This document shows positions 20,590-31,277 of a DNA stretch of 64,000 bases, in pieces (positions within the stretch are counted from its first letter, which is position 1; each line of letters opens with the position of its first letter). The notes under the pieces were generated by a model. It searched no databases. It worked only from the letters and a program-made list of their open reading frames with translations, and was not told the DNA's origin. The stretch comes from Ariolimax columbianus (taxonomy: Eukaryota > Mollusca > Gastropoda > Stylommatophora > Arionidae). The DNA lies in assembly GCA_036924085.1 (NCBI GenBank), contig JAVGWX010000004.1, positions 82,537,441-82,601,440 of the forward strand, written 5' to 3'. Position numbers and translations under genes: made by a program.

Positions 20590-21655
20590 AGAAAAATATA
20601 TAGATATGCATAATGACATTTATATTTGCTTTATAGACTAACAGAAGGCTTTTGACAGAGTCCAACATGAAAAATTAATTAAATGTCTCGACGAAATATG
20701 TCTATATGGTATAGACACCAGACTGCTCCGTAATCTGTACTGGGAACAAACTGCTACAGTAAAAACAAGAAAGCTGCGCTCTCTAAGTATAGATGTGAAA
20801 AGAGGACTGAGACAGGGATGTGTATTATTCCCTTGTTTTTTTTAATATACACAAGGACAAATATTCAAACATATAGAGGGGATGCCAGGGCTTGACATTA
20901 CAGGCGTTGTAATGAACAATCTAAGATATGCGGATAATACAGTTTTGATAGCAAAAAGTGAGTAAGAATTACAGGAGCTTGTGACAACAATATACACAAT
21001 AAGTCAAGTTTGGATTAGACATAAACATTAAGAAAACAAAGACTATGATAATTGGGAAAAGTGACAAGAAACCATGTATGTAGATAACAATTAAAGATGA
21101 ACTACTAGAACAGGTAAAAAAGAAATCAGAAAGAAAATAGGTATGTCCAAGATGGTATTCGACAACATGCGACCCACACTGACATTCAAGCAGACAAATC
21201 AGAATTTGAAAATGAGAATTGTCAGGTGTTATGTATACTCGACACTACTTTATGGCGCAGACACATGGACAATGAATAACAAGTTGGAAAAGAGTATTGA
21301 AGCCTTCGAAATGTGGGTATATAGAAGATTGGGTCGCTCTTCTTGGAAAGAGAAGAAAACACATTTGGAGGTATTGAAAAAGTTGGTAGTGAAAAGAGAA
21401 TTAATTACCGAATTCAAGGTTAGATAGTTACGTTATTTTGGTCATATAACAAGACATACCTCCTTGTTGAAGACCATACTGGAGAGCAGTGTGGAAGGCA
21501 GTCGTTCAAGAGGCAGACAATGCTTTAAGTGGGTGGATAACATCAGGAGATGGACTGGAATAAGCCTCTCAAATTGCACAATAACGGAAAGATAAAGAGT
21601 ACACTGGAGACCCATTGCAGTCAACCTTCGATGCGGAGATGGCAACTGAGCTGAA
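20590..21655 (+). mobile_element. LINE-D (RTE-like) RT to C-terminus, inactive, CTGAA tail
   Basis: Translation shows DIYICFID, KAFDRVQHEKLIKCL, a GIDTRLLRNLYW block, VKRGLRQGCVL, NNLRYADNTVLIAKSE, then YSTLLYGADTWTMNNKLEKS, EAFEMWVYRRLG, LRYFGHITRHTSLLKTILE and SRGRQ-F-WVDNIRRW. The order fits an RTE-type reverse transcriptase. The active-site motif is YADN rather than YADD, so one catalytic aspartate is lost. In-frame stops and frameshifts occur at several points (for example 20640 and 20845). The 3' end has CTGAACTGAACTGAA. The endonuclease half is missing. Confidence 0.92.
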
Positions 21656-21755
21656 CTGAACTGAAGTATGCATTCCGCTGTTACAATGGAGTGATGGCAA
21701 CTGAGCTGAACTGAACTGAAGTATGCATTCCGCTGTTACAATGGAGTGATGGAAA
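21637..21755. repeat. 59-bp tandem duplication of the LINE-D 3' end
   Basis: The block GATGGCAACTGAGCTGAACT through ACAATGGAGT is present twice in a row. It contains the CTGAA pentamer tail of LINE-D plus about 35 bp of flank. The duplication therefore happened after insertion. Confidence 0.9.
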
Positions 21756-21845
21756 CTTGGCCGTTCAAGAACTGGTAATTGCTTTTGTCAAAGACATTGA
21801 AAAAATGTTCCCACCGAGGTTTTGTCATCTTCAACATTGTGTACA

Positions 21846-22768
21846 GATGAAGCTAACAGACGAAGCTGACAGACAAAGCTCACAGACGAAGCTAACAGAC
21901 GAAGCTGACAGACGAAGCTAACAGACGAAGCTGACAGACGAAGCTAACAGACGAAGCTGACAGACAAAGCTCACAGACAAAGCTAACAGACGAAGCTAAA
22001 AGACGAAGCTGAAAGACAAAGCTGACAGACAAAGCTAACAGACGAAGCTGACAGACAAAGCTCACAGACAAAGCTCACAGACAAAGCTCACATACAAGGC
22101 TCACAGACAAAGCTCACAGACAAAGCTAACAGACAAAGCTCACAGACAAAGCTCACAGACAAAGCTCACAGTCAAAGCTCACAGACAAAGCTCACAGTCA
22201 AAGCTCACAGACAAAGCTCACAGACAAAGCTCACACATGAAGCTCACAGACAACGCTTACAGACGAACCTCACAGACAAAGCTCACAGACAAAGCTTACA
22301 AATGAATCTCACAGACAAAGCTTACAAATGAAGCTCACAGACAAAGCTCACAGATGAAGCGCACAGACAAAGCTCACATACAAAGCTCACAGACAAAGCT
22401 CACAGACAAAGCTCACACATGAAGCTCACAGACAACGCTTACAGACAAAGCTCACAGACAAAGCTCACAGACAAAGCTTACACATGAAGCTCACAGACAA
22501 CGCTTACAGACGAACCTCACAGACAAAGCTCACAGATGAAGCTCACAGACAAAGCTCACAGACAAAGCTCACAGACAAAGCTCACAGACAAAGCTCACAG
22601 ACAAAGCTCACAGACAAAGCCCACACATGAATCTCACAGACAACGCTTACAGACAAAGCTCACAGACAAAGCTCACAGACAAAGCTCACAGACAAAGCTC
22701 ACAGATGAAGCTCACAGACGAAGCTCACAGACAAAGCTCACAGATGAAGCTCACAGACAAAGCTCACA
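21846..22768. repeat. 13-bp minisatellite, about 70 copies
   Basis: The unit is CAGACAAAGCTCA (13 bp), with variants CAGACGAAGCTAA, CAGATGAAGCTCA, CACATGAAGCTCA and CAGACAACGCTTA. Variants cluster: ACGAAGCTAA dominates the left end, CAAAGCTCA the centre and right. A 96-codon frame at the right end is an artefact. Adjacent on the right is mariner copy B. Confidence 0.96.
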
Positions 22769-22843
22769 AATATCAATTGTATCACCAAAAAAAGTGACAT
22801 CTTTAAACTGGAATTTGCGTCAATAAAGAATGTGAAAGAAATA

Positions 22844-23589
22844 TTCGAGGCGTGTTCAAACGAAACCGGACCTAACTGCACCAAGGGGAGTGACATACGT
22901 ACGATGTGCATGATGACGTCACTTCTAATGTAACCAGCACATACCAAACGTTAAGTTTGTAAAATGTCATTATCCTCCGACTCATAGTTTTCTCAGCAGA
23001 CCGTTGAAAAAATGTAGTGTGTGATACAGAATTCGTCCAGAGTTGATCAGCGAGCGGTGATTCGGGTTCTAACAACTGAAGAGTTTCAACCAGTTGACAT
23101 TCATCGCAGAATGCAGGCAGTGTATAGTGACAACAGTGTTTCTAAGACAACAGTGAAGAACTGGACAATGATGTTTAAAGAAGGACGTGTTTTAACGAAA
23201 GATCTTCAGAGACTACGTAAGACGCATATTGTTGCGTCAGAAGATGTCATCCCTAAAATTGGTACAGCAATTCAGGCGAACCGTCGTCGGAACTTATGTT
23301 CGCCACACATTTGTTACATACACTGCCGGAATTCTACGATGCATATACTCAACTGGTCTAATGTACAGCACTTCAACGGCAAAAGTTCAGAAACGCATTC
23401 CTCCGACTCATTCGCCGGATGAAACTCTGGACGGATTCCGTATAAGAAAATATGAGTCGGAGGAAAATGACATTTTGCAATTTTGACAGTTGGCATGTGC
23501 TGTTTACATTAGAAGTGACGTCATCATGCACATCGTACGTATGTTCCTTTGGTGCAGTTAGGTCCAGTTTCATTTGAACACGCCTCGTA
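22844..23589 (+). mobile_element. Mariner-like element B: deletion derivative with duplicated inverted left end
   Basis: The terminal sequence TTCGAGGCGTGTTCAAACGA at 22844 and its complement at the right end (to 23589) are flanked by TA (22842-22843 and 23590-23591), the usual mariner target duplication. About 148 bp at the right end is an inverted copy of the left end. In between, a frame at 23021-23422 starts with the transposase DNA-binding part: [34 protein letters not shown] and MFKEGR. The catalytic domain is missing. It cannot encode an active transposase. Confidence 0.88.
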
Positions 23590-23591
23590 TA

Positions 23592-24206
23592 ATTAAACAC
23601 AACTTTAAAGTTGTCAAAGAATTTTGCATCCTTATATAATTCAGTTTTCTCACCGGAAATCAATTTCTGAAAGATCTATCATATCGATCCAAAAAATCAA
23701 TACAAGTGTATATAACTTCCATTTGGAAAATTCATCCGATGCAAACGATTCCAAAACAGCACTTATTAGAAACACGTTGCGCAGAAGGAATTAGAATACA
23801 TGGATTGGATTGGATTGGATTTGCATGAAGAACAAGGAGGTGAACTTACACATTCAGTAGTAGTAGTCATATTTAGATAAGGGACATAGAAGATTTATGA
23901 GAAACTTGTCACCATTAATATTTATAAATAAGACTCATTTGGAACATATCCCAGTTGTAAGATTAGCAGGCTTATATTTGGAGAAAGAGAAAGAACGAAT
24001 GATACAGTGTGTCTGAGAACAGAAGAAGCTAGGGAAGTGTAATAGTCTGAGAACATATTCTAAAATATCATATACAATATAAATTAACTACTATAATTAT
24101 GCTAACTGTCATTATCCAAAAAGATTGATATAATAACATTTTCTTTAACTAAACATGTTGCATTTTATATCCTATTTTATTTAAAACTAATTGTTTGCTC
24201 AACGAT
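23592..24206. other. Unassigned stretch
   Basis: AT-rich DNA without recognised content. A triple GGATT repeat lies near 23800-23820. Confidence 0.4.
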
Positions 24207-24440
24207 CAGGTTTAGAAGTAAAATTCTACCGAAAAGGGATGTTTTGGATCGACAGGTGCAAATATCGAAGTCAATCTGTAAACGACACAACGTATTACGT
24301 TCTTCGGACTACATCCTGATACTTGAAAAGCCCTGTTTAGGGCTTGGTAGCAGGAGATTATAACGAACACAGAAGAGGAAGAAGAAGAAGAAGAAGAAGA
24401 AGAAAAAGAAGAACAAGAAGAAGAAGAAGAAGTAAAACTC
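24207..24440 (+). mobile_element. GAA-tail repeat, 3' part, with (GAA)n tail
   Basis: Blocks GGATGTTTTGGATCGACAGG, TGCAAATATCGAAGTCAATC, ACTACATCCTGATACTTGAA, GGGCTTGGTAGCAGGAGATT and AACGAACACAGAAGAGGAAG follow the 3' half of the family. The tail at 24372-24433 is nearly pure GAA. The 5' half is absent, as expected for 5' truncation during reverse transcription. Confidence 0.85.
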
Positions 24441-25654
24441 CAAAAATATATATAAGTTGACACACTTTCGTAACTTAACAACAGAAAATGCCGAAGATAT
24501 TGAAAATGATTTTTTATTTTGTTGTGCAATGTACTTTTATTATGTACAGAAAATATACATGCTTGATCTGACGTTTTTTAAAGTAATACAAAAAATCACA
24601 ACTATATTCGAATTATAGTAAAATGTTCATGTTTTCACATTCATTTAGAGCAAGATCGTGTCTATTATGCTAATTCATCAATTACCTAATTAGTAGACGC
24701 GTTCTTTTAGTGCATGTGTTTTTTTCTACCTCTCTGCGAAGTAAACATTGACATTTTTCCCCCGCGCATCATAGCTGATTAGCAGACGGGATCAGCGCGC
24801 CAGTTTTTTTTAAAGGATTTGCTCATTCTAATTTGGCGGTTCTAGACATCTCAAATCTCAAAATCCTGGTATTCAATCAGGCAGGCATATCTGATGCCAA
24901 GTAGCCAAATGTTGAGTAAACTCATTTCGTTCTTTTGCCTTGGTGTACCATGTTGGGCCAATTGCCTGCATTATGCCATCTCTCAATCTCATCCTCAGTC
25001 GCCAGCGAGGGCCGCTAAAGTTGTATGGCCACTACGACGTTACTCTGCCTGTCCATCTGTTATCGGACATGCGCACCACATAACCCGACATCTGTTATTC
25101 GACATGCGCACGACATGGCAGGCCCATCTATATTTTCGTAACATCGCGACATCTATGATGTCAGAGAAGGACGTTCGACTTCTGATCTCTGCTTTGCGGA
25201 TATGGTCTCGAATCGTCAGCAGGATAGGCCCTTGCGTTACGTTGACAGTGGGCAGGTGCTCTATCTAGCTGGAAACAAAAATTGTCGTCATCGGCAAGCA
25301 TTTTATGAATGAGAGAATCCTGCGGCACGTTCAAATATACGAAACATTCTATACATTTTTAGACACTCATTATACATATATATATATAACCAGTTATATC
25401 ATAGCGTGGTACAGGTGGAACAACGGAACCACACAGACATAGCATCTACAATCGATTTCATTCTCATTAGACATAGCCGCTTGATAATGTGAGAGCATTG
25501 TTTCGTTCGAGATTAAATTAAGTCAGAACGACTGACGGTGTTGCAGATGCTTCTGTGAGACATTGTTGTGAGCTTTTCTCTCTGCTGTTGAACTTCTACA
25601 TGAACACAATCACACCAGAGGCCAGTAAAATTGTGACATTTGACGTATAATCGA
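24441..25654. other. Unassigned stretch
   Basis: No coding homology. At 25060-25115 there is a short direct repeat containing ATCTGTTATTCGACATGCGC (two copies about 37 bp apart, slightly diverged). A (TA)8-like run lies at 25373-25387. Open frames up to 124 codons have no recognisable domain. Confidence 0.4.
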
Positions 25655-25893
25655 ACTCAATACATGTTCTGCTGTTTGTTGATGATCAGTATCTGTTGTA
25701 CGACGCTGAAAATAAACTGCAAATTCACATAAACGCATTTGCGGCAACCTGTGGCCAAATGCAATATGGTGAATTAATGAGACGAAAACAGAAACTGTGA
25801 GGATCAGTGGAGCACCTGACCCACTTAATGCAAGTGTCAATGATATTGAGCTCCCCGTGTCGCTCAGCTGCACAATTGGGAAAGAAAACTAAC
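25655..25893 (+). mobile_element. LINE RT fragment around the active site (lineage J)
   Basis: Translation gives LFVDDQYLLYDAENKLQIHI, then NAFAATCGQM, and in another frame KTETVRISGAPDPLNASVND with IELPVSL. FVDD stands where RTE/Jockey-type elements have YADD, followed by the expected E-LQ-.L..FA..C spacing and a KTE block. The match is limited to about 75 codons with one frameshift. It breaks off at the (TA)n tract to the right. Confidence 0.7.
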
Positions 25894-25904
25894 TATGTAT
25901 AAAT

Positions 25905-26031
<127 letters not shown>

Positions 26032-27401
26032 TTCGACGCGTGTTCAAATTAAAATGGACCGAACTGCACCAAGTGAACATACGTACGGTGCGCATGATGA
26101 TTTCACTTCTCGTGTATATTTTACATACAAACCGTCAAATTTGCAAAATTTAATTACCCTCCGATTTAGTTTAAAAACTGTTGAAAACATGGCGGATGTG
26201 ATACGGAATCCGTTCACAGTTGATCAGCGAGCGGTGATTCGGTTTCTAACAGCTGAAGGATGTCGACCAGTTGACATTCATCGCAGAATAAGGGCAGTGT
26301 AATGGTGACAGAAGTGTGTCGAAGACAACAGCGAAGAACTGGACGGCACATATTGTTGCGTCAGAAGATGCCATTGTCAAAATTGATGCATCTATTCGGG
26401 TGGACTGTTGCCGGGGCTTACGTTCGCTAGCAGAGGAATTCGCTGTGTCGCTAGGGACAGTTCAAATGGTAGTTAGTAAGAAACTGAAGTATCGGAAGGT
26501 GTGATCACAATGGATACATCGGTTGCTTCTCAGCCACCATAAGGAAGAACGCAACGGCTGGAGTTTGAACCATTTGTTGCGATACAAAGAGTAGGGTGAA
26601 TCGTTTGTTTTGCGCATAGTGGCAGGGGATGAATCATGGTGCCACCACTTTGACCCTAGCAACAAAACTGCTAGCATGCAATGCAAACATCTCGGATCAC
26701 CAAAACTGCTAGCATACAATGGAAACATCTGGGATCACCTAAACTACTAGCACCCAATGGAAACAACCTGGATCACCGAGTCGAAAAGAAATTCAAGTCA
26801 CACATTTCCGCTTGTAAGGTTATGCTGACAGCGTTTTTTGACCATGAGCAACTTTTGTTGGTAGACTTTAAAGAGTCTGGCGGGAACATCAATGCCATCC
26901 GCTACGACGACACATTAGACAAGCTGCATACAGCAATCAAGAATAAATGACCCGGCATGCTTTCGTGTGGTGTAATTTGTTGCACGACAATGTACGTCCA
27001 CATGTTGCGAACATTGGTGAAAAAGCGTTAGCAAAAAGAATGTGGAAAGTACTGCCAGACCCATCCTATACCCCCGACATGTCCCCTTGTGACTTCCATT
27101 TGTTTGGACCCTTAAGAAAATTTATGAAGAGGCAAAGATTCGACTCTGATGCAAAAGTCTTGGCCTCGGTGACCAATTGGTTCAAATAGCAATCAAAGCC
27201 ATTTTTTTTCGGACGCCATCCGCCGTCTACCCAAGCAGTGGGGTGTGTATCTGAATGCCTATGGCGACTTTTTCTAACTAACCCTGTGGCCTGTTTGCTT
27301 CATAACAATCGCAATATTTAATTCTGTCACACTAGATGCTCTCACTTTCATATGTTTGTAATAAAGCCACTGGGTTCGATTTCATTTGAACATGCCTCGT
27401 A
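26032..27401 (+). mobile_element. Mariner-like element A, near full length (about 1.37 kb), frame-broken
   Basis: Left end TTCGACGCGTGTTCAAATTA and right end (complement) TACGAGGCATGTTCAAATGA form terminal inverted repeats of about 30 bp, with TA on both sides. The transposase is readable in pieces: HTH part at about 26215-26510 ([17 protein letters not shown]), GDESWCHHFDP near 26615-26650, KVMLTAFFDHEQLLLVDF near 26815, LHDNVRPHVAN near 26980, and SPCDFHLFG near 27080-27110. The three catalytic aspartates are all present, and exactly 34 residues separate the second and third (DD34D, the mariner signature). Stops and frameshifts near 26300, 26510-26680 and 26948 inactivate it. Confidence 0.92.
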
Positions 27402-27412
27402 TATATATATAT

Positions 27413-27650
27413 ACAAGGGTGCCGCGTCGCGCAGTGATAAGAGAGCTGGCTTCGCATCTGAGTGGTCGTAGGTTCATTCCCCAGTTGAGGCGGAAATGTT
27501 TTATCAGACCACAACGGATCCCGGGTCTACCCAGTCTTAAATGGGTACCGGTTTAGACCGGAAAGTAGAAACGGCGAAGGAGATGAGATGGCTACCGACC
27601 TCTTATAAAACCGATCCTATGAAATGTGAGATCGCTAACATCTCACACCC
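27413..27650 (+). mobile_element. tRNA-derived SINE (group SINE-3)
   Basis: The head reads TCGCGCAGTGATAAGAG (A box region, 27427-27443) and GGTTCATTCCC (B box with one mismatch, 27471-27481), with tRNA-like spacing. A core CTACCCAGTCTTAAATGGGT at 27527-27546 follows, then a body with GAAACGGCGAAGGAGATGAG. The group's second copy is inverted at 28205-28497. The 3' limit is uncertain. Confidence 0.75.
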
Positions 27651-28035
27651 CTACGGCAGTAATACTATGGGTTTACTTTACTTTCTTTTACCTTTTTTAT
27701 GTAACTTCATCGACTCGGACCTCATTATTCGTGTACGTTACCAAACTGGAGAATTATTCATGGGACCTGTGTCTTTCTTCCTGTGTAACAAACCCATGGG
27801 GAGCAGAGGAGTTGAGGCTAGAAACGAATTGAGGAGAGGCGAAATTAGCGAAAGAAATAGGATACTTCAACTTCAAATGCGGAAGTTCAAACGATGGACA
27901 CACACGTGGGGTATTCATTGTCAGGGCCAGGATTTGATTAGCAACACGAGAGAGGTAGATAATGGCTACTGTGAGTTTGAGACTATTGTTAAAAATGGGG
28001 GTGGAGGTTTAGTCCAACCCATTTTTCTGTATTAA
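27541..28035 (+). other. Unassigned 164-codon open frame, starts inside a SINE
   Basis: This is one of the few long frames outside simple repeats. Its first 35-40 codons lie in the SINE-3 body, which argues against a real start. The remainder includes a hydrophobic patch (LLYFLLPFLCNFI) and a basic patch (ARNELRRGEISERNRI). I recognise no domain. It could be chance, or part of an unidentified transposon between the two SINE copies. I do not claim it as a gene. Confidence 0.15.
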
Positions 28036-28204
28036 CTAGTCGCATATGGATGGAGGTAGAGATAGGAAGCGACACAATATTTAACGACATAAAGGGCACT
28101 GGCAGATTGACAGGGTGACAAGTGGTCAGCGCATTCAATAAAACTCCAAGGGGAGAAACTTGTTAAGATTGACTGCTGACCGGTCAACGGGGAAGGGACA
28201 GTGC

Positions 28205-28497
28205 TAGTACGTAACCAGCGCCATTTTGTTTACCCCCTACCCCCCCCCCCCCCAAAGGAAAGATCCCGTAATACCCAAGCGGCGCATAGGAAATATGGTG
28301 TTAGGCACGTATTATTTGTTAACCCACTTGACTTAGTGGATGATGTGGACAGCATCACGCCGCCGCCGTTACTTCCCGGACCCATTTAAGGCTGGGTCGA
28401 CCTGGGGCCATTGCGGTCACAAAAATATATTTCCAACTGGGTAATGAACCACTCAGATGCGAAGTCAGTGCGCTAACCACTGCGCTATGCGGCTCCA
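28205..28497 (-). mobile_element. tRNA-derived SINE (group SINE-3), inverted copy
   Basis: On the minus strand: GCATAGCGCAGTGGTTAGC (A box region, 28472-28490), then GCATCTGAGTGG, GGTTCATTACCC (28439-28450), and the core GGTCGACCCAGCCTTAAATG near 28381-28403. A block GAAGTAACGGCGGCGG after the core corresponds to GAAAGTAGAAACGGCGAAGG in the plus copy. A C11 run at 28243-28253 marks its tail region. Confidence 0.75.
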
Positions 28498-29018
28498 TCG
28501 TATCGAAAAGAGAAATCACCATAAGACACCCTATGGAGCACCCCCACAAGCTTGATACAAAGCATTTGTGACACAGCATAAGTCCGACGACCACCGGAGA
28601 TAAACGTCATCACCAACTGCGGAAGGACACTACGTGACCACACAGTAGATAGTTAATCAGTGTAGAACAGGATGTGTATATATTAAATTAAAGTGAATAT
28701 TTGCAGATACATTAATAAACTGGATTATTAGAACCAGAGACCTACCACGCTCATGCTTTTAAACTCTGTTAGAAAGATTAAACTATATTTAATTTAGTTT
28801 AGTCTTGATAATGTAATTGACTATATGTGTAATAAATGAAATATCTTGTTTTATTATTCACATACGTGATAATGTTTCTTATCTTAATGTTCCTGTATGT
28901 AAGGAAGATGAACTAAGGGAGACAATCGACTATACGACATGGAGAGACAAGTAAGGTCTGTCACATGATAGTGATAATTGGACCATGTGACCATGATTCC
29001 ATAGACCTATTACACTTG
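28498..29018. other. Unassigned stretch
   Basis: AT-rich DNA, especially 28670-28880. No recognised content. Confidence 0.4.
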
Positions 29019-29395
29019 TACTCCACTGAAGAACTCTTTAATAACCCAATTCAATCTTAATCTACTCCACTGGAGAACTCTTCAACAACAAACTTCACTC
29101 TTCATCTACTCCACTGGAGAACTCTTCAACAACAAACTTCACTCTTCATCTACTCCACTGGAGAACTCTTCAACAACAAACTTCACTCTTCATCTACTCC
29201 ACTGGAGAACTCTTCAACAACAAACTTCAATCTTCTTCTACTCCACTGGAGAGCTCTTCAACAACCCACTTCACTCTTCATGCACTCTGCTGGAGAACTC
29301 TTCAACATCAAACTTCACTTTTCATGTACTCCACTGGAGAATTCTTCAACAACCCACTTTATTCTTCATGTTCACACTGGAGAACTTTTCAATCT
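29019..29395. repeat. 44-bp tandem array, about 8.5 copies
   Basis: The unit begins CTCCACTGGAGAACTCTTCA and continues ACAACAAACTTCACTCTTCATCTA (44 bp). CTCCACTGG lies at 29065 and 29109. The middle four copies are nearly identical and the outer copies are diverged, a typical pattern of expansion from the centre. Each unit carries a small inverted repeat, CTCC-ACT-GGAG. Confidence 0.94.
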
Positions 29396-29864
29396 CCTCA
29401 CCTCATGCTTCAAACATCCGAAGTTACGCTTGTTCGACCCTCCATTGAAATTCCTGCTGCACATAATCCCAAAACAACCCATATCCCCAATCCAGCACAT
29501 GACACAAAACTATAGCCGTTTTGCTCGTTAATCGAACGGACGCAAAACGATTCATTCGTTGATGTGATATATTTATTTTGTAGGCAACCCATTGACCCTT
29601 CGAGCTGAACTCTTCCAGCGCACGACGCCTCCTATTTGTGGATACGAAATTAACTTTTGGTGCGGAATTTATATTCGTCATAAATAAAATAAATGTGTAA
29701 ATCTGAACGTTTACAATGCCTATGTGTTTGTATTGGGAGGGGATGCAGAGGTTGCACCATTACAAGAACAGCTAGGTTGTCGATATGTGGGGAGACGAGA
29801 TGGGGTACTGTGCCGTGGTGTGTGTGTATATAGTAATTCGTTAATTTTCCCCTCATGTTTTTAA

Positions 29865-30012
29865 TCTCAACCGACCAGAAAGTTAAATTGTTTGGCCATC
29901 TCATGAGAATGAAACCAGATCGGCTGCCATTGAAAACATACAACAGCAGTAGGAAATCGGGGTTCATAGCACATGGGAGACCACGAGGCAAAAACTCACT
30001 TGTATTCCCTCT
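29865..30012 (+). mobile_element. LINE fragment, C-terminal region (lineage G)
   Basis: The frame reads TDQKVKLFGHLMRMKPDRLP, then LKTYNSSRKSG and HGRPRGK. The FGHLMRM-P-LPL-Y block followed by RPRG is shared with the minus-strand copy at 42605-42930. The RT domain is absent. It lies directly before a LINE-C fragment. Confidence 0.75.
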
Positions 30013-30014
30013 TA

Positions 30015-30385
30015 AACTTGACTTTTAAACGTGACGTACAAAGATCGAGTTACAAATGAGGAAATACAAGATAGAATCACAACAGCAATAGGGCCTGTTG
30101 ATGACTTCTTGGCAACTGTCAAAAAAAGGGAAACTCGCTTGGTACGGTCACATATCGAGATCAAATGGTCTTGCAAATACGATCCTTCACGGAAAGGAGC
30201 AAGGCAGACGACGAAGAGACCGTTCCAGAAAAGAGGTGGGAGGACAACATAAAATAATGGACCAATCTCCGACCAGAAAAGGCACAGGCAGCGGCCGCTG
30301 ACAGAGAAGGGTGGCGTGGTGTTGTGAGGATGTCTTCATGTGTGCCCCAACGATCTTACCGGTTACAAGATGACCTGACCTAATT
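30015..30385 (+). mobile_element. LINE-C fragment, C-terminus, with TGACC tail
   Basis: The frame reads VTYKDRVTNEEIQDRITTAI, then LATVKKRE and, after frameshifts, WYGHISRSNGLANTILHGKE and a basic RRRR-K-region. It ends in GATGACCTGACCTAA. The same protein region and tail lie at 37858-38530 (minus), and the tail end alone at 37028-37130. 5'-truncated and broken. Confidence 0.88.
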
Positions 30386-30540
30386 TCCCCTTACAAAAAC
30401 ATTCATGCATTTGTTCATCAAACATTCACACCTATTTTCCTAATCAGCGCCGAATAAACTCTGTGATCAAAGCAAACAGACATGAGCTTGAAACAGGGGA
30501 CCGCTTTAAGTATGCGGGCTAAACAATCAGTAATGAGGGA

Positions 30541-30914
30541 TCTTCTTCTTCTTCTTCTTCTTCTTCTTCGTTCATTCTCAATCTCCCCCTACCAAACCCT
30601 GAAAGGGCTTAAGTAGCAGAATGTAGTCCAGAGAACGGAATGCGTTGTGTCGTTGTTTACAGCTTGGCTGCGATATTTGCACCTTTCGGTCCAACACATC
30701 CGACTTCAGCAAAGCATTTTTGGAGTACCGGGTTAGCATTCCCTCTTCGATCCCTTCTCCTTAGCCAGTCTGCCCTGCTGCAGCCTGTTATCCAGGATCA
30801 CCGCGTGGAGGCGTAGAAGGGTCTTGGCAGCTATGGTTCGCTTGCCCTGACGCTAGCAGTCAGCTATGGGTCGCTGACCACTGCAGCTCATGTGCTGCTC
30901 AGCATCTTGATCCC
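30541..30914 (-). mobile_element. GAA-tail repeat, full length, with target-site duplication
   Basis: The plus strand starts with (TTC)9 and GTTCATTCTCAATCTCCCCC, and runs to CAGCATCTTGATCCC at 30914. On the minus strand the element thus starts GGGATCAAGATGCTGAGCAG and ends in (GAA)n. The direct repeat TAATGAGGGATC flanks it at 30531-30542 and 30915-30926, which fixes both ends. At about 372 bp it is the best reference copy. No open frame and no convincing polymerase III boxes. Confidence 0.9.
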
Positions 30915-31277
30915 TAATGAGGGATCAAAATCAAAGGTCCTGGCCTGTGTAGCCAGTGTCCTGCCCGATTGAAACCTGCATGAACAGATAAGCGACTATC
31001 CAATGTTATAATGCTCAGACTTATGCGATCCCTGGTCCTTTCGACATTCCTCTATGCCTGCGAAATATAGACAATTACAGCAGTTCTTTATAGGTGAATC
31101 CAGGCCACGGAGAAGAGATATTTTAAAAGATTTATCAATTCCATCTACAAAGACAGTATCGTACGATGAGGAATTGAGAAAGAAATTTCCGACAACGGTC
31201 AAAAGACGAAAGCTGACTTGGTATGGCCACGTCTCGAAATCGAAGAGTCTTGCTCATAAGATATTGTATGGCAAGTG

